From QWHO01 sp021404945 (GTDB lineage: Bacteria > Vulcanimicrobiota > Xenobia > Xenobiales > QWHO01), in contig CAUJEN010000032.1 in the NCBI GenBank assembly GCA_963169765.1, positions 42,030-106,029 on the forward strand: DNA of 64,000 nucleotides, read 5' to 3'. Below are positions 33,548-41,571 of this stretch, in pieces. The notes under the pieces are model-generated. The model did not search any database. It was not told where the DNA came from and saw only the letters and a program-made list of their open reading frames with translations. Position 1 is the stretch's first letter. The number at the start of each line of letters is the position of its first letter. Made by a program: the position numbers and the translations under genes.

Positions 33548-34885
33548 TCAAGCGCGATCAACAAGCAGATCGAAGGCGGCGTGGAAATCCTCCACCAGCG
33601 TCTCCGGGTCGGTCACCAGGCGGTCGTCGCAGGCCACCCCCACCCGCACCTGGCCCCCGTAGCTCAAGATGCTCACCCCCAGCCCCAGGCGGCCCGACTG
33701 GGGAACCCAGAACATCAAGCCGGTGATGGCCTGGCCAGCCAGGTAGAGCTGCTTGTCGGGACCGGGCACGTTGGTCACCACCAGGGTCGACTTGGAGCCG
33801 AAGAACTCCACCACCCGGGTCTGAAGCTCGGCCGGGATAGTGCCCACGGCGCTCAGCAGGCCGAACACCACAACCGCCTGGGGGCCGCTCTTGAGGGCGT
33901 CCATGCGGCGCTTGACCTCGGCGAACTGCTCGGCCGGGGTCTCCAGGCCCACCGGCAGGGCCAGGAAGACCATGCCGAAGCGATTGCCCAGGTCGGCGTG
34001 ATGGGGCTGGCGCAGGTCGACCGGAACCACGGCCCGCACCGAGACGTCGGGCGGGGGCTGGAAGCCCCGTCGGGCCAGGTAGCGCTTCAATCCTCCGGTC
34101 AGGGCGGCCACCAGGATATCGTTGACGGTGCCGCCGATGCGGCGCCGGGCCGCCTTGACCTCCTCCAGGGGAATGGCCCGCGAGACGGCGGCCCGCTTGC
34201 GAGGCCCCAGCGGACCGCGCAGGGGCGTCATGGGCTCACCCTCGAGCAGCAGCATCTTACCCAGGTTGCCGGCCGCCGCCAGGTGCTTGCGGGCCACGTC
34301 GATCATCTCCATGGGGCGCACCGTGATCTCGCGGCTGGCGTGCATCTTGGGGCCCTTGCGGCGGCGGGGCGACTCGCGCACCTCGGGCTGCTCGTCGCGC
34401 TCGGCCGGAGGGGAGGGCTCGGGGTCGGTCAGATCGAGCAGAACGCGCATCAGGGCGATGCCATCGGCGATGCAATGGTGCAGGCGAGCGATGAGGGCCG
34501 AGCCGCCCTGAAAGTCTTGCACCAGGTGCAGCTGCCAGAGAGGAATGCTCTGATCCAGCGGGCTGCTCATCAGGTCGCTGACGAATTCGAGCAGGTCAGT
34601 CTCGCTGGAGTGCGGGGGCAATCGCCAGGAAACCAGGTGGCGGTCGATGTCGAACTCTTTGTCCAGCGTCCAGCGCGGACGACCGAGCACGGGGAACTCG
34701 ACCTTCATGCGGAAGCGCTCGTAGCGCAGCAGGCGCCTCTCCAGCGTGAAGCGCAACCACTCGTGGTCGACCGGCTGGTCGAACAAGAACATGCCGGTGA
34801 CCATCATGGGGTTATTGGGCTCTTCCATGTGCAGCCAGGCGGCGTCGGCGTTGGTCAGCGGAATGGTGCGCGGCTTGCTGGGCAC
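33548..34885 (-). CDS. Wax ester synthase / diacylglycerol acyltransferase (WS/DGAT)
   Basis: A 445-residue bifunctional acyltransferase that esterifies fatty acyl-CoA to a fatty alcohol (wax) or diacylglycerol (triacylglycerol). The catalytic motif HHCIADG (HHxxxDG) is at residues 136-142, followed by the conserved NDILVAALTGGLKRYL block near 225 and the C-terminal TNVPGP. GTG 34885 gives the typical N-terminus (PLTNADAAWLHME) and is eight bases past the stop of the hydrolase gene. It is the third gene of a leftward operon with an acyl reductase and a hydrolase, which supports a neutral-lipid role. Confidence 0.93.
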   Translation of the reverse strand: MPSKPRTIPLTNADAAWLHMEEPNNPMMVTGMFLFDQPVDHEWLRFTLERRLLRYERFRMKVEFPVLGRPRWTLDKEFDIDRHLVSWRLPPHSSETDLLEFVSDLMSSPLDQSIPLWQLHLVQDFQGGSALIARLHHCIADGIALMRVLLDLTDPEPSPPAERDEQPEVRESPRRRKGPKMHASREITVRPMEMIDVARKHLAAAGNLGKMLLLEGEPMTPLRGPLGPRKRAAVSRAIPLEEVKAARRRIGGTVNDILVAALTGGLKRYLARRGFQPPPDVSVRAVVPVDLRQPHHADLGNRFGMVFLALPVGLETPAEQFAEVKRRMDALKSGPQAVVVFGLLSAVGTIPAELQTRVVEFFGSKSTLVVTNVPGPDKQLYLAGQAITGLMFWVPQSGRLGLGVSILSYGGQVRVGVACDDRLVTDPETLVEDFHAAFDLLVDRA

Positions 34886-34892
34886 CTCGAGC

Positions 34893-35804
34893 CTACACGA
34901 AGCGCCGGATGAACTCGCCGGCCTCGGCCAGCGACTGGCGCCCCTCGGGCATGACGGGGGCAAAGAGCTGCCAGACGTGGGGCTGGCCCTGCCACACCTT
35001 GAGCCGGGTGGTCACCCCGTGCTGCTGGGCCTTGCGGGCAAAGCGGGTGGAGTCGTCGAGCAGCACCTCGTTGTCGCTCACGTGCAACAAGAGCGGGGGG
35101 AGCCCGGACAGATCGGCGTAAAGAGGCGACAGGGTGGGATGACGGGGGTCTTCGTAGCCGACGTAGAGGCTGACAGCGCGGCGGATGCCTTCGCCGCTGA
35201 ACATGATGCAATTTCGGTCGTTGTGGTCGAGCGAATGACCGGTGCAAGCCAGATCGGTCCAGGGCGAGAAGACGGTGGCCGCGGCAGGCAGGGGCTCGCC
35301 CTGGTCGCGCAAGGCGATCAGAATGGCCAGAGCCAGGCCGCCCCCGGCCGAATCGCCGGCCAGGGCGATCTGATCGGGCCGAAAGCCCTTCTGGCGCAGC
35401 CAGCGGTAAGCCGACAGGCCGTCCTCCAGGGCGGCCGGATAGGGGTGCTCGGGCGCCAACCGGTAGCGCACGGCCAGCGTCTGGGCCCCGCTGAAGTGGG
35501 CCAGTCCGGCGGTGATGGGGCGGTGGGTCTCGGGCGAGCAGAAGAAGTATCCCCCACCGTGAAAGTAGAGGATGGCCCGGCAGGAGGAGCCTTTGGGTGG
35601 CAGGGCCCACTCGCCCCGCACGTCCTGCTCTTGCACGGGAGCGAAGCTGACGTTAAACAGGCTGAGGTTGTGCACTCCCATGAGGAAGTTGATCCAGCGG
35701 CGCACGTAGGGGACGTCAATATGGCCGCGCGAGCGGGCTTTCACCAGCCGGCGGATGACAAAGCTCATCATGGTGCACTGGGGGCTCACCCGGCGCGTCA
35801 GCAT
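34893..35804 (-). CDS. Alpha/beta hydrolase, hormone-sensitive lipase type
   Basis: A 303-residue esterase/lipase of the HSL family. The oxyanion motif is YFHGGGYFF (about residues 88-96) and the nucleophile elbow is AGDSAGGGLA (about 157-166). The acid Asp is in HVSDNEVL and the His in GQPHVWQ. ATG 35804 lies 14 bases after the stop of the acyl reductase; ATG 35771 is an alternative. Set between an acyl reductase and a wax synthase, it could release acyl chains from stored esters or trim acyl substrates. Confidence 0.88.
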   Translation of the reverse strand: MLTRRVSPQCTMMSFVIRRLVKARSRGHIDVPYVRRWINFLMGVHNLSLFNVSFAPVQEQDVRGEWALPPKGSSCRAILYFHGGGYFFCSPETHRPITAGLAHFSGAQTLAVRYRLAPEHPYPAALEDGLSAYRWLRQKGFRPDQIALAGDSAGGGLALAILIALRDQGEPLPAAATVFSPWTDLACTGHSLDHNDRNCIMFSGEGIRRAVSLYVGYEDPRHPTLSPLYADLSGLPPLLLHVSDNEVLLDDSTRFARKAQQHGVTTRLKVWQGQPHVWQLFAPVMPEGRQSLAEAGEFIRRFV

Positions 35805-35817
35805 ACTCGGGAAAAAT

Positions 35818-37644
35818 TCAACACCCGGCCGGGCTCTCCCTGGTCCGGGGCTGGAACAGCTCCAGATCGAGCTCGGCCTTGAGCGCCTTGCGAAACTCGT
35901 TGGAGGAGAGCGAGCTGGCCGGCTGGCCGGTGCGCTCTTCCAGGTCCTGGATGAACTCGCTCCACAGCTTCTCGCGGCGGGCAAGCTCGAGAGGGTCGCG
36001 CTGCCTGCCGAACTGCTGGACGTACTTGTTGTGCCGGCACAGCATGCGGAAGGCGGCCTCGGTGTTGGGGCGCTGCTCGGGCAACCCCAGCACTTTGACA
36101 TCGTGACCCACGGCGTGGATGGGCTGGCCCCACTCGGAGTAGCCCCCGAAAATAGTGCCCAGCTTTCTCAGAGCTCGGGCCAGGTTGCGCTGGCGAATGG
36201 TCTCCAGGAACTTGGCGAACATGGGCAACTGCACGGCCCGGTGCATGGTGGGCTCGGTCAGCTTGACGTCCACGCGCAACTCGTCGCGCAGGATGTCTTG
36301 CATGTCCTGGGCGGTGATGCGGTTATCGGTGGCCAGGTGGATGCGCTCGCCCACGGCCTCGGGGCGTTTCAAGGCGGCCACGATGCCCCGGGCCACCCAG
36401 TCTACCGGGATCAGGTTGAGCTGGGCTGAGGGGTCACCCGGGAAGATGCTGGCCATCTTGTAGAGCACCCAGGTCTTGCCGAACTTGAGGAAATCGCCCT
36501 GACTCTCGCGCAGCGCCTCCTTGGCTCGCCCGAAAGCGTTGACGGGAGCGTTGACCACCTTCTGGTCTCCCCGGTTGTTGCCGGTGCGGCTGTCTCCGAT
36601 CACGATGGCGGGGCAGAGCTGAACGACCCGCAGGCCCTCGTCGAGCATGAAGCGCTCGGTCTCGATGGAGCCGAAGGCCTTGGTGAGCTCGTAGAAATTG
36701 TTGTAGAAGTTACGGGGGAAGACCACGTCCTCCTCGCGCGCCTCCTGGCGCACCTGGCGCCCGTGGATGTAGGCGGTCTCGATAGAGAGGTGGGCCACGA
36801 AAGGGCTGTCTTTGGCGCACTGCAAGCCCAGCGAGAAGTTGAGGGCGTTCAGGCTGCCCAGCACGTTGGCCCGATACGACTCGAGGTAGGGGTCGTCGAA
36901 GGCCACGCTGGCGGCGCAGTGGATGACGTGGGTGAGGGTGCGCTCGAGCACCTTCAGGTCGTCGGGGCTGATCCCCAATCCGGCCTTCTCGATGTCGCCG
37001 TCGATGAAGCGGAACTTGCTGGCCAGCGTCGGGTCATCGAGCCACAGCTCCCGCAAGAGATCTCGGCCCCGATCGGTGGGGGTGAGCACCCTCTCCACTT
37101 CGCCGGTGCGACGGTTCTTGATGACCTTGGGACGGATCAGCACCACCATCTCGCTGACCTCATCGTCGCGAGCGGCCTGGCACATCACTTCCTTGCCCAC
37201 GAAACCGGTGCCGCCGGTGAGCAGCACCCGCAGGCCACGGGCCTGCCCGAGTTGGGACCGGGACTCTTCGCGCAGGCGCTCGAGGCGCGTCTCGATCTCC
37301 TGCTTCTTGAGGCGCTGGCGTTTGTAGCGGAAGTAGAACTCGCGCCGCTTGAGGCCAAAGAGCGCCTCGCCGATCTTCTTGGGGTCCTTGGCCCCCACCG
37401 CTTTGGCCAGCATCTCGGCGGTCTTTTTGCCGAAACTGCGCACCCGCTTCATGGTGGAGCGGGCGTGCTCTTCATCGCCGGTCTTGACCAGCCAGCTCAT
37501 CAGGGAGCGGGCGTAGACATCCACGATGTGGTAGTCGCGGTGCTTGCGCACCAATAGCTCGTCTGGCTCGATAGGGCCTTCGAGCACCTCGCCCGTGGCC
37601 AGACTGACGCGCTCGATGTAGTGCCCGGGGTCGGCTTCCTGCAT
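35818..37644 (-). CDS. Fatty acyl reductase-like SDR (NAD_binding_4 type)
   Basis: A 608-residue protein with an N-terminal helical region (about 1-135) and an extended short-chain dehydrogenase domain. The NAD(P) loop is TGGTGFVG at 143-150, the catalytic Ser is in HLSIETAY near 287 and the Y-x-x-x-K pair is Y318/K322. The second half matches the substrate domain of fatty acyl-CoA reductases. It should reduce acyl-CoA or acyl-ACP to a fatty alcohol or aldehyde, the substrate of the WS/DGAT two genes downstream. The longer N-terminus sets it apart from Marinobacter-type FAR. It is divergent from the small gene at 37743. Confidence 0.83.
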   Translation of the reverse strand: MQEADPGHYIERVSLATGEVLEGPIEPDELLVRKHRDYHIVDVYARSLMSWLVKTGDEEHARSTMKRVRSFGKKTAEMLAKAVGAKDPKKIGEALFGLKRREFYFRYKRQRLKKQEIETRLERLREESRSQLGQARGLRVLLTGGTGFVGKEVMCQAARDDEVSEMVVLIRPKVIKNRRTGEVERVLTPTDRGRDLLRELWLDDPTLASKFRFIDGDIEKAGLGISPDDLKVLERTLTHVIHCAASVAFDDPYLESYRANVLGSLNALNFSLGLQCAKDSPFVAHLSIETAYIHGRQVRQEAREEDVVFPRNFYNNFYELTKAFGSIETERFMLDEGLRVVQLCPAIVIGDSRTGNNRGDQKVVNAPVNAFGRAKEALRESQGDFLKFGKTWVLYKMASIFPGDPSAQLNLIPVDWVARGIVAALKRPEAVGERIHLATDNRITAQDMQDILRDELRVDVKLTEPTMHRAVQLPMFAKFLETIRQRNLARALRKLGTIFGGYSEWGQPIHAVGHDVKVLGLPEQRPNTEAAFRMLCRHNKYVQQFGRQRDPLELARREKLWSEFIQDLEERTGQPASSLSSNEFRKALKAELDLELFQPRTRESPAGC

Positions 37645-37742
37645 AACCTGGTCATTGGACCGCCCCTTTCAGCTTCCCTTCAGGATCAGGATCTACACTG
37701 CTGGCAAAGAGAGACATCCTGGTTTCTGGTGGAGGATTTTCG

Positions 37743-38225
37743 ATGAATACGCTGACCCCCGTAGCCCTGAGCACCAATTCCTACGTTTCCAGCGCCGCTG
37801 GCAAGAAGCCGGCCGACGATGCGTCCGGCGGCGAGACGAAGACCCCGGTGGCCGCGGGCGACGAAGTTTCCATCAGCGCTGGCTCGGAGGAGAAGCCCTC
37901 CAAGAAGGGCCTGGGCCGGATCGGCAAAGCGGTCGCCGTGTTGGCCCTGGGCGCGGCCCTGCTGGGCACCACCGGCTGCGCGGTCACCACCGGCGGCTAC
38001 AACGCCTGGGGCGGGTACCAAACCCAGACCACCGGCATCGGGGTCGACGGCTCGATTTACAGCCACGGCACCCGCACCACGCCGTGGGGCACGCAGTCCG
38101 AGACCACCGTCATCGGTCCCGGCGGCGTGTATTACGAGAACCAGCACCACAACCACCCGGTGTATGTCCCGCGGGCGCCCGTCTGCACGCCCATGACCTG
38201 GTGGGGCCCGGGCACCTGCTACTGA
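37743..38225 (+). CDS. Small exported or anchored protein with leader and internal lipobox-like site
   Basis: I do not recognise this 160-residue protein. Residues 1-55 are a Ser/Ala/Lys-rich leader containing GDEVSISAG (39-47). A hydrophobic segment at about 60-78 ends in LLGTTGC, which resembles a lipobox but sits some 80 residues from the start, far later than in normal lipoproteins. The C-terminal half is Gly-, Thr- and Tyr-rich with an even pattern (GGYNAWGGYQTQTTG). A strong GGAGG at 37731-37735 precedes ATG 37743 by seven bases. Either it is a real anchored protein with an extended N-region, or a start near residue 55 is used. Confidence 0.7.
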   Translation: MNTLTPVALSTNSYVSSAAGKKPADDASGGETKTPVAAGDEVSISAGSEEKPSKKGLGRIGKAVAVLALGAALLGTTGCAVTTGGYNAWGGYQTQTTGIGVDGSIYSHGTRTTPWGTQSETTVIGPGGVYYENQHHNHPVYVPRAPVCTPMTWWGPGTCY

Positions 38226-38269
38226 GCGAAGCCCTTACGCCCGGTTGACCCCTCTGCTATAGTGTGTTC

Positions 38270-38830
38270 ATGACACTTGCCAATGAGCGCGTCAGCCGAC
38301 TGCTCGCCTACGTTCTCCGCCACCGCCCCGAGGAGCTGGGTTTACAGCTCGACCCGGAGGGCTGGATTTCGGCGGAGCTTCTGCTTTCACGCCTGTCTGA
38401 GCGAAGAGGGGTGCAGCTGACGCTGGCTGACCTTCAAGAGCTGGTGGACTCCGACTCCAAGGCACGCTACAGCCTGCGCGAGGGGCGCATCCGCGCTAAC
38501 CAGGGCCACTCGGTCAAGGATGTGGAGGCGGTGGAGCGCACGCCCCGCACGCCCCCCGAGCGGTTGTTCCACGGCACCACTGAAGAGCGCTGGGCTCGCA
38601 TCCAGCGCTCAGGCGGGCTCTGCAGGATGAACCGGCACTTCGTGCACCTGTCGGCCAGCTCGGAGGTGGCCCTGGAGACGGGGCGGCGACACCGCCGCGA
38701 GACGGCGCTGGTGCTGGTGGTAGACGCCGGCGCGATGGTGGGGGCGGGGATCGAGTTCTACTGCTCGGAGAACGGGGTCTGGCTGGTGGATAATGTGCCG
38801 GTGGGGTATCTGCGTCCGCTCGCGGGGTAG
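38270..38830 (+). CDS. kptA: RNA 2'-phosphotransferase, KptA/Tpt1 family
   Basis: A 186-residue enzyme that removes a 2'-phosphate from RNA, transferring it to NAD. Family blocks are SRLLAYVLRHRPEELGLQLD at the N-terminus, RIRANQGHS near 75 (with catalytic His and Arg), LFHGTTEERW near 100, and the second catalytic part HFVHLS and AGIEFYCSENGVWLVDNVP. ATG 38270 was preferred over GTG 38264. In bacteria this enzyme has no known housekeeping substrate; no RNA ligase is adjacent. Confidence 0.9.
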   Translation: MTLANERVSRLLAYVLRHRPEELGLQLDPEGWISAELLLSRLSERRGVQLTLADLQELVDSDSKARYSLREGRIRANQGHSVKDVEAVERTPRTPPERLFHGTTEERWARIQRSGGLCRMNRHFVHLSASSEVALETGRRHRRETALVLVVDAGAMVGAGIEFYCSENGVWLVDNVPVGYLRPLAG

Positions 38831-38886
38831 GTCGCCGGGGGCGCGGGGGCTGAGGGCGCCGACTCGCCGGGGCGTGGGGGCCCGCG

Positions 38887-39708
38887 TCAGCTCAAGCCAG
38901 CGACCCGAGCGGAATAGGGGCCTTTGCCGGTGAGGCAGATGGCGCCCTGCCGGGCGGCGTGCTCAAGGGCACGTTCAAGGGGCTCTCCCGCGCCCAGGGC
39001 AAAGGTGAGGGCGGCGGCGAAGGTGTCTCCGCAGCCGTAAGCATCGGCCACCGGGCCCGACAACGGGCAGGCGGCAAAGCGGCCCCTGCGGCCGTCTGAG
39101 GTGGACCAGCTTCCCCCGGCGCCGCCTTCAGTCAGCACCGCCAGGCGCGGGCGCGGGTCGAGGGCCTCGGGCTGAAAGCGCTCCCCGTCATCGTGAGCGC
39201 TGCCGATCAGAGCATCCAGCTCGACCCCGCTCAGCTGCGAGAGAACGCGCGGGGTAGAGGCCAGCACCCGGGCTTTGCGGGCGTGCAGCAGGGCGGTCCG
39301 GTCGCCGGCTGTGAAGTAGACGGCCTGGCAGTCCTCCAGCAGCGACCAGTCGAGCGGGTCCTCCCCCTTCGGGCCCAGGCGCGGGCCGATCACAGTGATG
39401 GTGCGCTCGCCCTGGTCGTCCACGCAGGTCACCCCGCGCCGCTGGGGCTCGGAACGCCAGGCAACCTGCATGGTGACGCCCAGAGCCTCCAGCTCGCGGC
39501 AGGCGCGCCGGCCCAGCTCGTCGTCGCCCAGAGCGGTGAAGAAGACGGCCTGACCGGCCATGCGGGCCATCTGCACGGCGGCCACTCCCCCGCCCCCGCC
39601 GGGCTCCTGCCAGCTCTCGCTGGCATGCACGATCTCACCCGGGCGAGGCACGGCCCGGACGCGCAGGAATTCGATCCACTCGACGTGGCCCACGACGGCG
39701 TAGCGCAT
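38887..39708 (-). CDS. PfkB-family carbohydrate/nucleoside kinase
   Basis: A 273-residue ribokinase-superfamily kinase. The N-terminal half holds GGGGGVAAVQMARMAG and ALGDDELGRRACREL; the C-terminal signature with the catalytic Asp is VADAYGCGDTFAAALTFAL (about 222-240), where the usual D-T-x-G-A-G-D becomes D-A-Y-G-C-G-D. The sugar or nucleoside substrate is not predictable. ATG 39708 (MRYAVVGHVEW) was chosen because the longer frame runs into a repeat array at 39777-39915. Confidence 0.85.
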   Translation of the reverse strand: MRYAVVGHVEWIEFLRVRAVPRPGEIVHASESWQEPGGGGGVAAVQMARMAGQAVFFTALGDDELGRRACRELEALGVTMQVAWRSEPQRRGVTCVDDQGERTITVIGPRLGPKGEDPLDWSLLEDCQAVYFTAGDRTALLHARKARVLASTPRVLSQLSGVELDALIGSAHDDGERFQPEALDPRPRLAVLTEGGAGGSWSTSDGRRGRFAACPLSGPVADAYGCGDTFAAALTFALGAGEPLERALEHAARQGAICLTGKGPYSARVAGLS

Positions 39709-39776
39709 GCGAGTGAGCTTCGCGCCGGGCGCTCGGGGCTCCCGCGCGCGGTGGACCGGGCTGGGGTCGGTCCCCG

Positions 39777-39915
39777 GAAATGTGCACGGACAGGCACATG
39801 AGCGGGCAACTCCGCGCACATCGGCTCGGCCCCCCCGGACATGCGGGCACATGGGCGGGCAACTCCGCGCACATCGGCTCGGCCCCGGGAATGTGCACGG
39901 ACATGCAGGCACGGT
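39777..39915. repeat. Tandem repeat upstream of the PfkB gene, 53-bp period
   Basis: A 41-base core (GGCACATGaGCGGGCAACTC and on) occurs at 39793-39833 and 39846-39886, with starts 53 bases apart. Flanking copies of AATGTGCACGGACA lie at about 39779 and 39890, and a third partial core begins near 39908. It fills the gap between the PfkB start and the end of the next gene at 39916. Confidence 0.75.
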
Positions 39916-40830
39916 TTATGGGACGTCGTGGGCTTCGGGGTAAAGGACCTGGTGCTCGCGCAGGGCGCACCGGTCGCTCACCACCTGGATGTCGACCGCC
40001 CTCAGAGCGCTGGCGAAATCTTCGTTGCGGATGCCTTCCTGTAACCAGGCGGTGCGCGGCAGCGGGGTCAGGCCGAGGATATCCTCCAGGTGCTCACCCA
40101 GCGCCTCGCTGCGACGAAAGAAGATCACCAGGTCGATGGGTTCCTCCAGCCCACGGAGCGTGGAGGCGGTTTTCTCGGCCACGGAGCTGCTCGCCCGGGG
40201 ATTGACTCCCAGCAGGCGGAATCCGCGCCCGCGCAGGTAGCGCGGGACGTAGTAGCCAGCCCGCTCCGGCCTGTCGCTGATACCCACCACGGCCACGGTG
40301 CGGGCGGTCTGGAAGATGCGGTCGTAAGCCTCCTGCTCCTGGAGTCGTCCGAGGCCCACCTCCAGAGCCTCGAGCCGCTCCCGGGCCGCTTGCCACGGTT
40401 CCGAGCAGAGCTCGAGGTTGAGGCCGGCCAGATGCTGGCAGCACTCCGCGCATGCCTGCAAAAGGCGTTTTCCGACGAAGAGGTCGCCGAGCATCGACCT
40501 GGGGCAGCCCCGACGGGCTACCCCGTAGTGGGAGGCCAGCTCCAGGCACATCTCCCCCCCCCGCAGTGGGCTCTCGACGGTGGCCCGCAGCGACGTTTCG
40601 AAGGGCTCCCCGGCCCGGCGGGCCCGGAGGTATTCAGCGAAGAGCGGGCCGTCGCTGGCGGCCAGCTCCTTCAGGGCGGTCAGGAAACCCTCTGCCGGCC
40701 GGTAGCGGCACTTGACGAACAGAGCCGCCCCCGCCGCCCCCGACATCATGCCGGCAAGACCCGCCGCGTGGGCGGGAGAAGGCCCCCTGAGATCGGAGAG
40801 AAACTGTTCCATCGTGGAGAGAAGATCCAT
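39916..40830 (-). CDS. Cyclodeaminase-like domain fused to a CoA-binding domain
   Basis: A 304-residue fusion. Residues about 1-170 are helical and resemble the formiminotransferase-cyclodeaminase C-terminal domain (FTCD_C): FLSDLRGPSPAHAAGLAGMMSGAAGAALF. Residues about 172-304 are a CoA-binding Rossmann domain of the YccU type, with VAVVGISDRPERAGYYVPRYLRGRGF, VNPR and PRTAWLQEGI. FTCD_C alone is usually a folate enzyme or serine-cycle protein, and the CoA-binding domain alone is a stand-alone protein; I do not know an established role for the two in one chain. It is divergent from the pseudopilin gene. Confidence 0.75.
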   Translation of the reverse strand: MDLLSTMEQFLSDLRGPSPAHAAGLAGMMSGAAGAALFVKCRYRPAEGFLTALKELAASDGPLFAEYLRARRAGEPFETSLRATVESPLRGGEMCLELASHYGVARRGCPRSMLGDLFVGKRLLQACAECCQHLAGLNLELCSEPWQAARERLEALEVGLGRLQEQEAYDRIFQTARTVAVVGISDRPERAGYYVPRYLRGRGFRLLGVNPRASSSVAEKTASTLRGLEEPIDLVIFFRRSEALGEHLEDILGLTPLPRTAWLQEGIRNEDFASALRAVDIQVVSDRCALREHQVLYPEAHDVP

Positions 40831-41148
40831 AGCCTAAATGGCAGAAAGGGTCAAGCCTCGACCCCGTGCCCCCACGCCAGCGTGCCCGCCAGGACCCGGA
40901 AGAATCAGGATGGCAACCGCTTGCCCGGTGTCTGCGAGCCGGAAAGAGAGAACTCCAGCAGTCCGCGGCGCCAGACTTTGTCTACGATACGGCGGCCACG
41001 GCTTGACCTGCGCCGCCAGCAATCGTGCTCCTCAGGTCGGCCTGACCGGACATCGGGAATAGGAGCCACTGCCCCGGACGCGAAGGGCCGAGTCAAGTTT
41101 GTGGGCAAGCATACTTTCTAACCGGCCCGCCCGGACGAGCAAGGGGGC
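40831..41148. other. Intergenic region upstream of pseudopilin genes
   Basis: About 320 bases between divergent genes. I see no gene in it. A run just before 41149 (AAGGGGG) provides the ribosome site for the pseudopilin. Promoters for both sides must lie here. Confidence 0.4.
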
Positions 41149-41571
41149 ATGAGCATGCGGCAAGGGATCACTCTGATGGAGACCATCCTGGCCTTCTTCA
41201 TCATGGCCGTCGCGTTCGTGGTTCTGTTCGCGGTCTTCTCGGGGGGTTATCGAGCGGCGGTGCAGAGCCGCAACCGGACGGTGGCCATCCTGTATGCCCA
41301 GAGCTTGCTCGAGGAGGTCCGGGCCCACCCGTACGGGCAGCCTGCCCCCCCATCCTGGACGGCGCCGGTGGCCCACCCCGTGGACGTCATTGTGGAGGGG
41401 CGCAAGCAACACTACGAGTTCGCCCAACAGGTGAGCTACGCCAACTCGAGCTTCATCGGGCTCTCCGACCAGGATGCCGACGAAGTGACCATCACCTTGA
41501 AGTGGCGCGAGGGCGTGGGCAACAATCCCACTCAAAAAGAGCTGGCGATCAAGACGGCGGTGTGGCGATGA
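41149..41571 (+). CDS. Type IV pseudopilin-like protein (prepilin signal)
   Basis: A 140-residue prepilin-like protein. The leader M-S-M-R-Q-G is followed by ITLMETILAFFIMAVAFVVLF; cleavage after Gly and the Glu at +5 are the hallmarks of prepilin peptidase substrates. The rest is a short globular domain like minor pseudopilins of type IV pilus or type II secretion systems (PilV/GspI type). Its stop overlaps the start of the next pseudopilin by four bases (ATGA). Confidence 0.85.
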   Translation: MSMRQGITLMETILAFFIMAVAFVVLFAVFSGGYRAAVQSRNRTVAILYAQSLLEEVRAHPYGQPAPPSWTAPVAHPVDVIVEGRKQHYEFAQQVSYANSSFIGLSDQDADEVTITLKWREGVGNNPTQKELAIKTAVWR

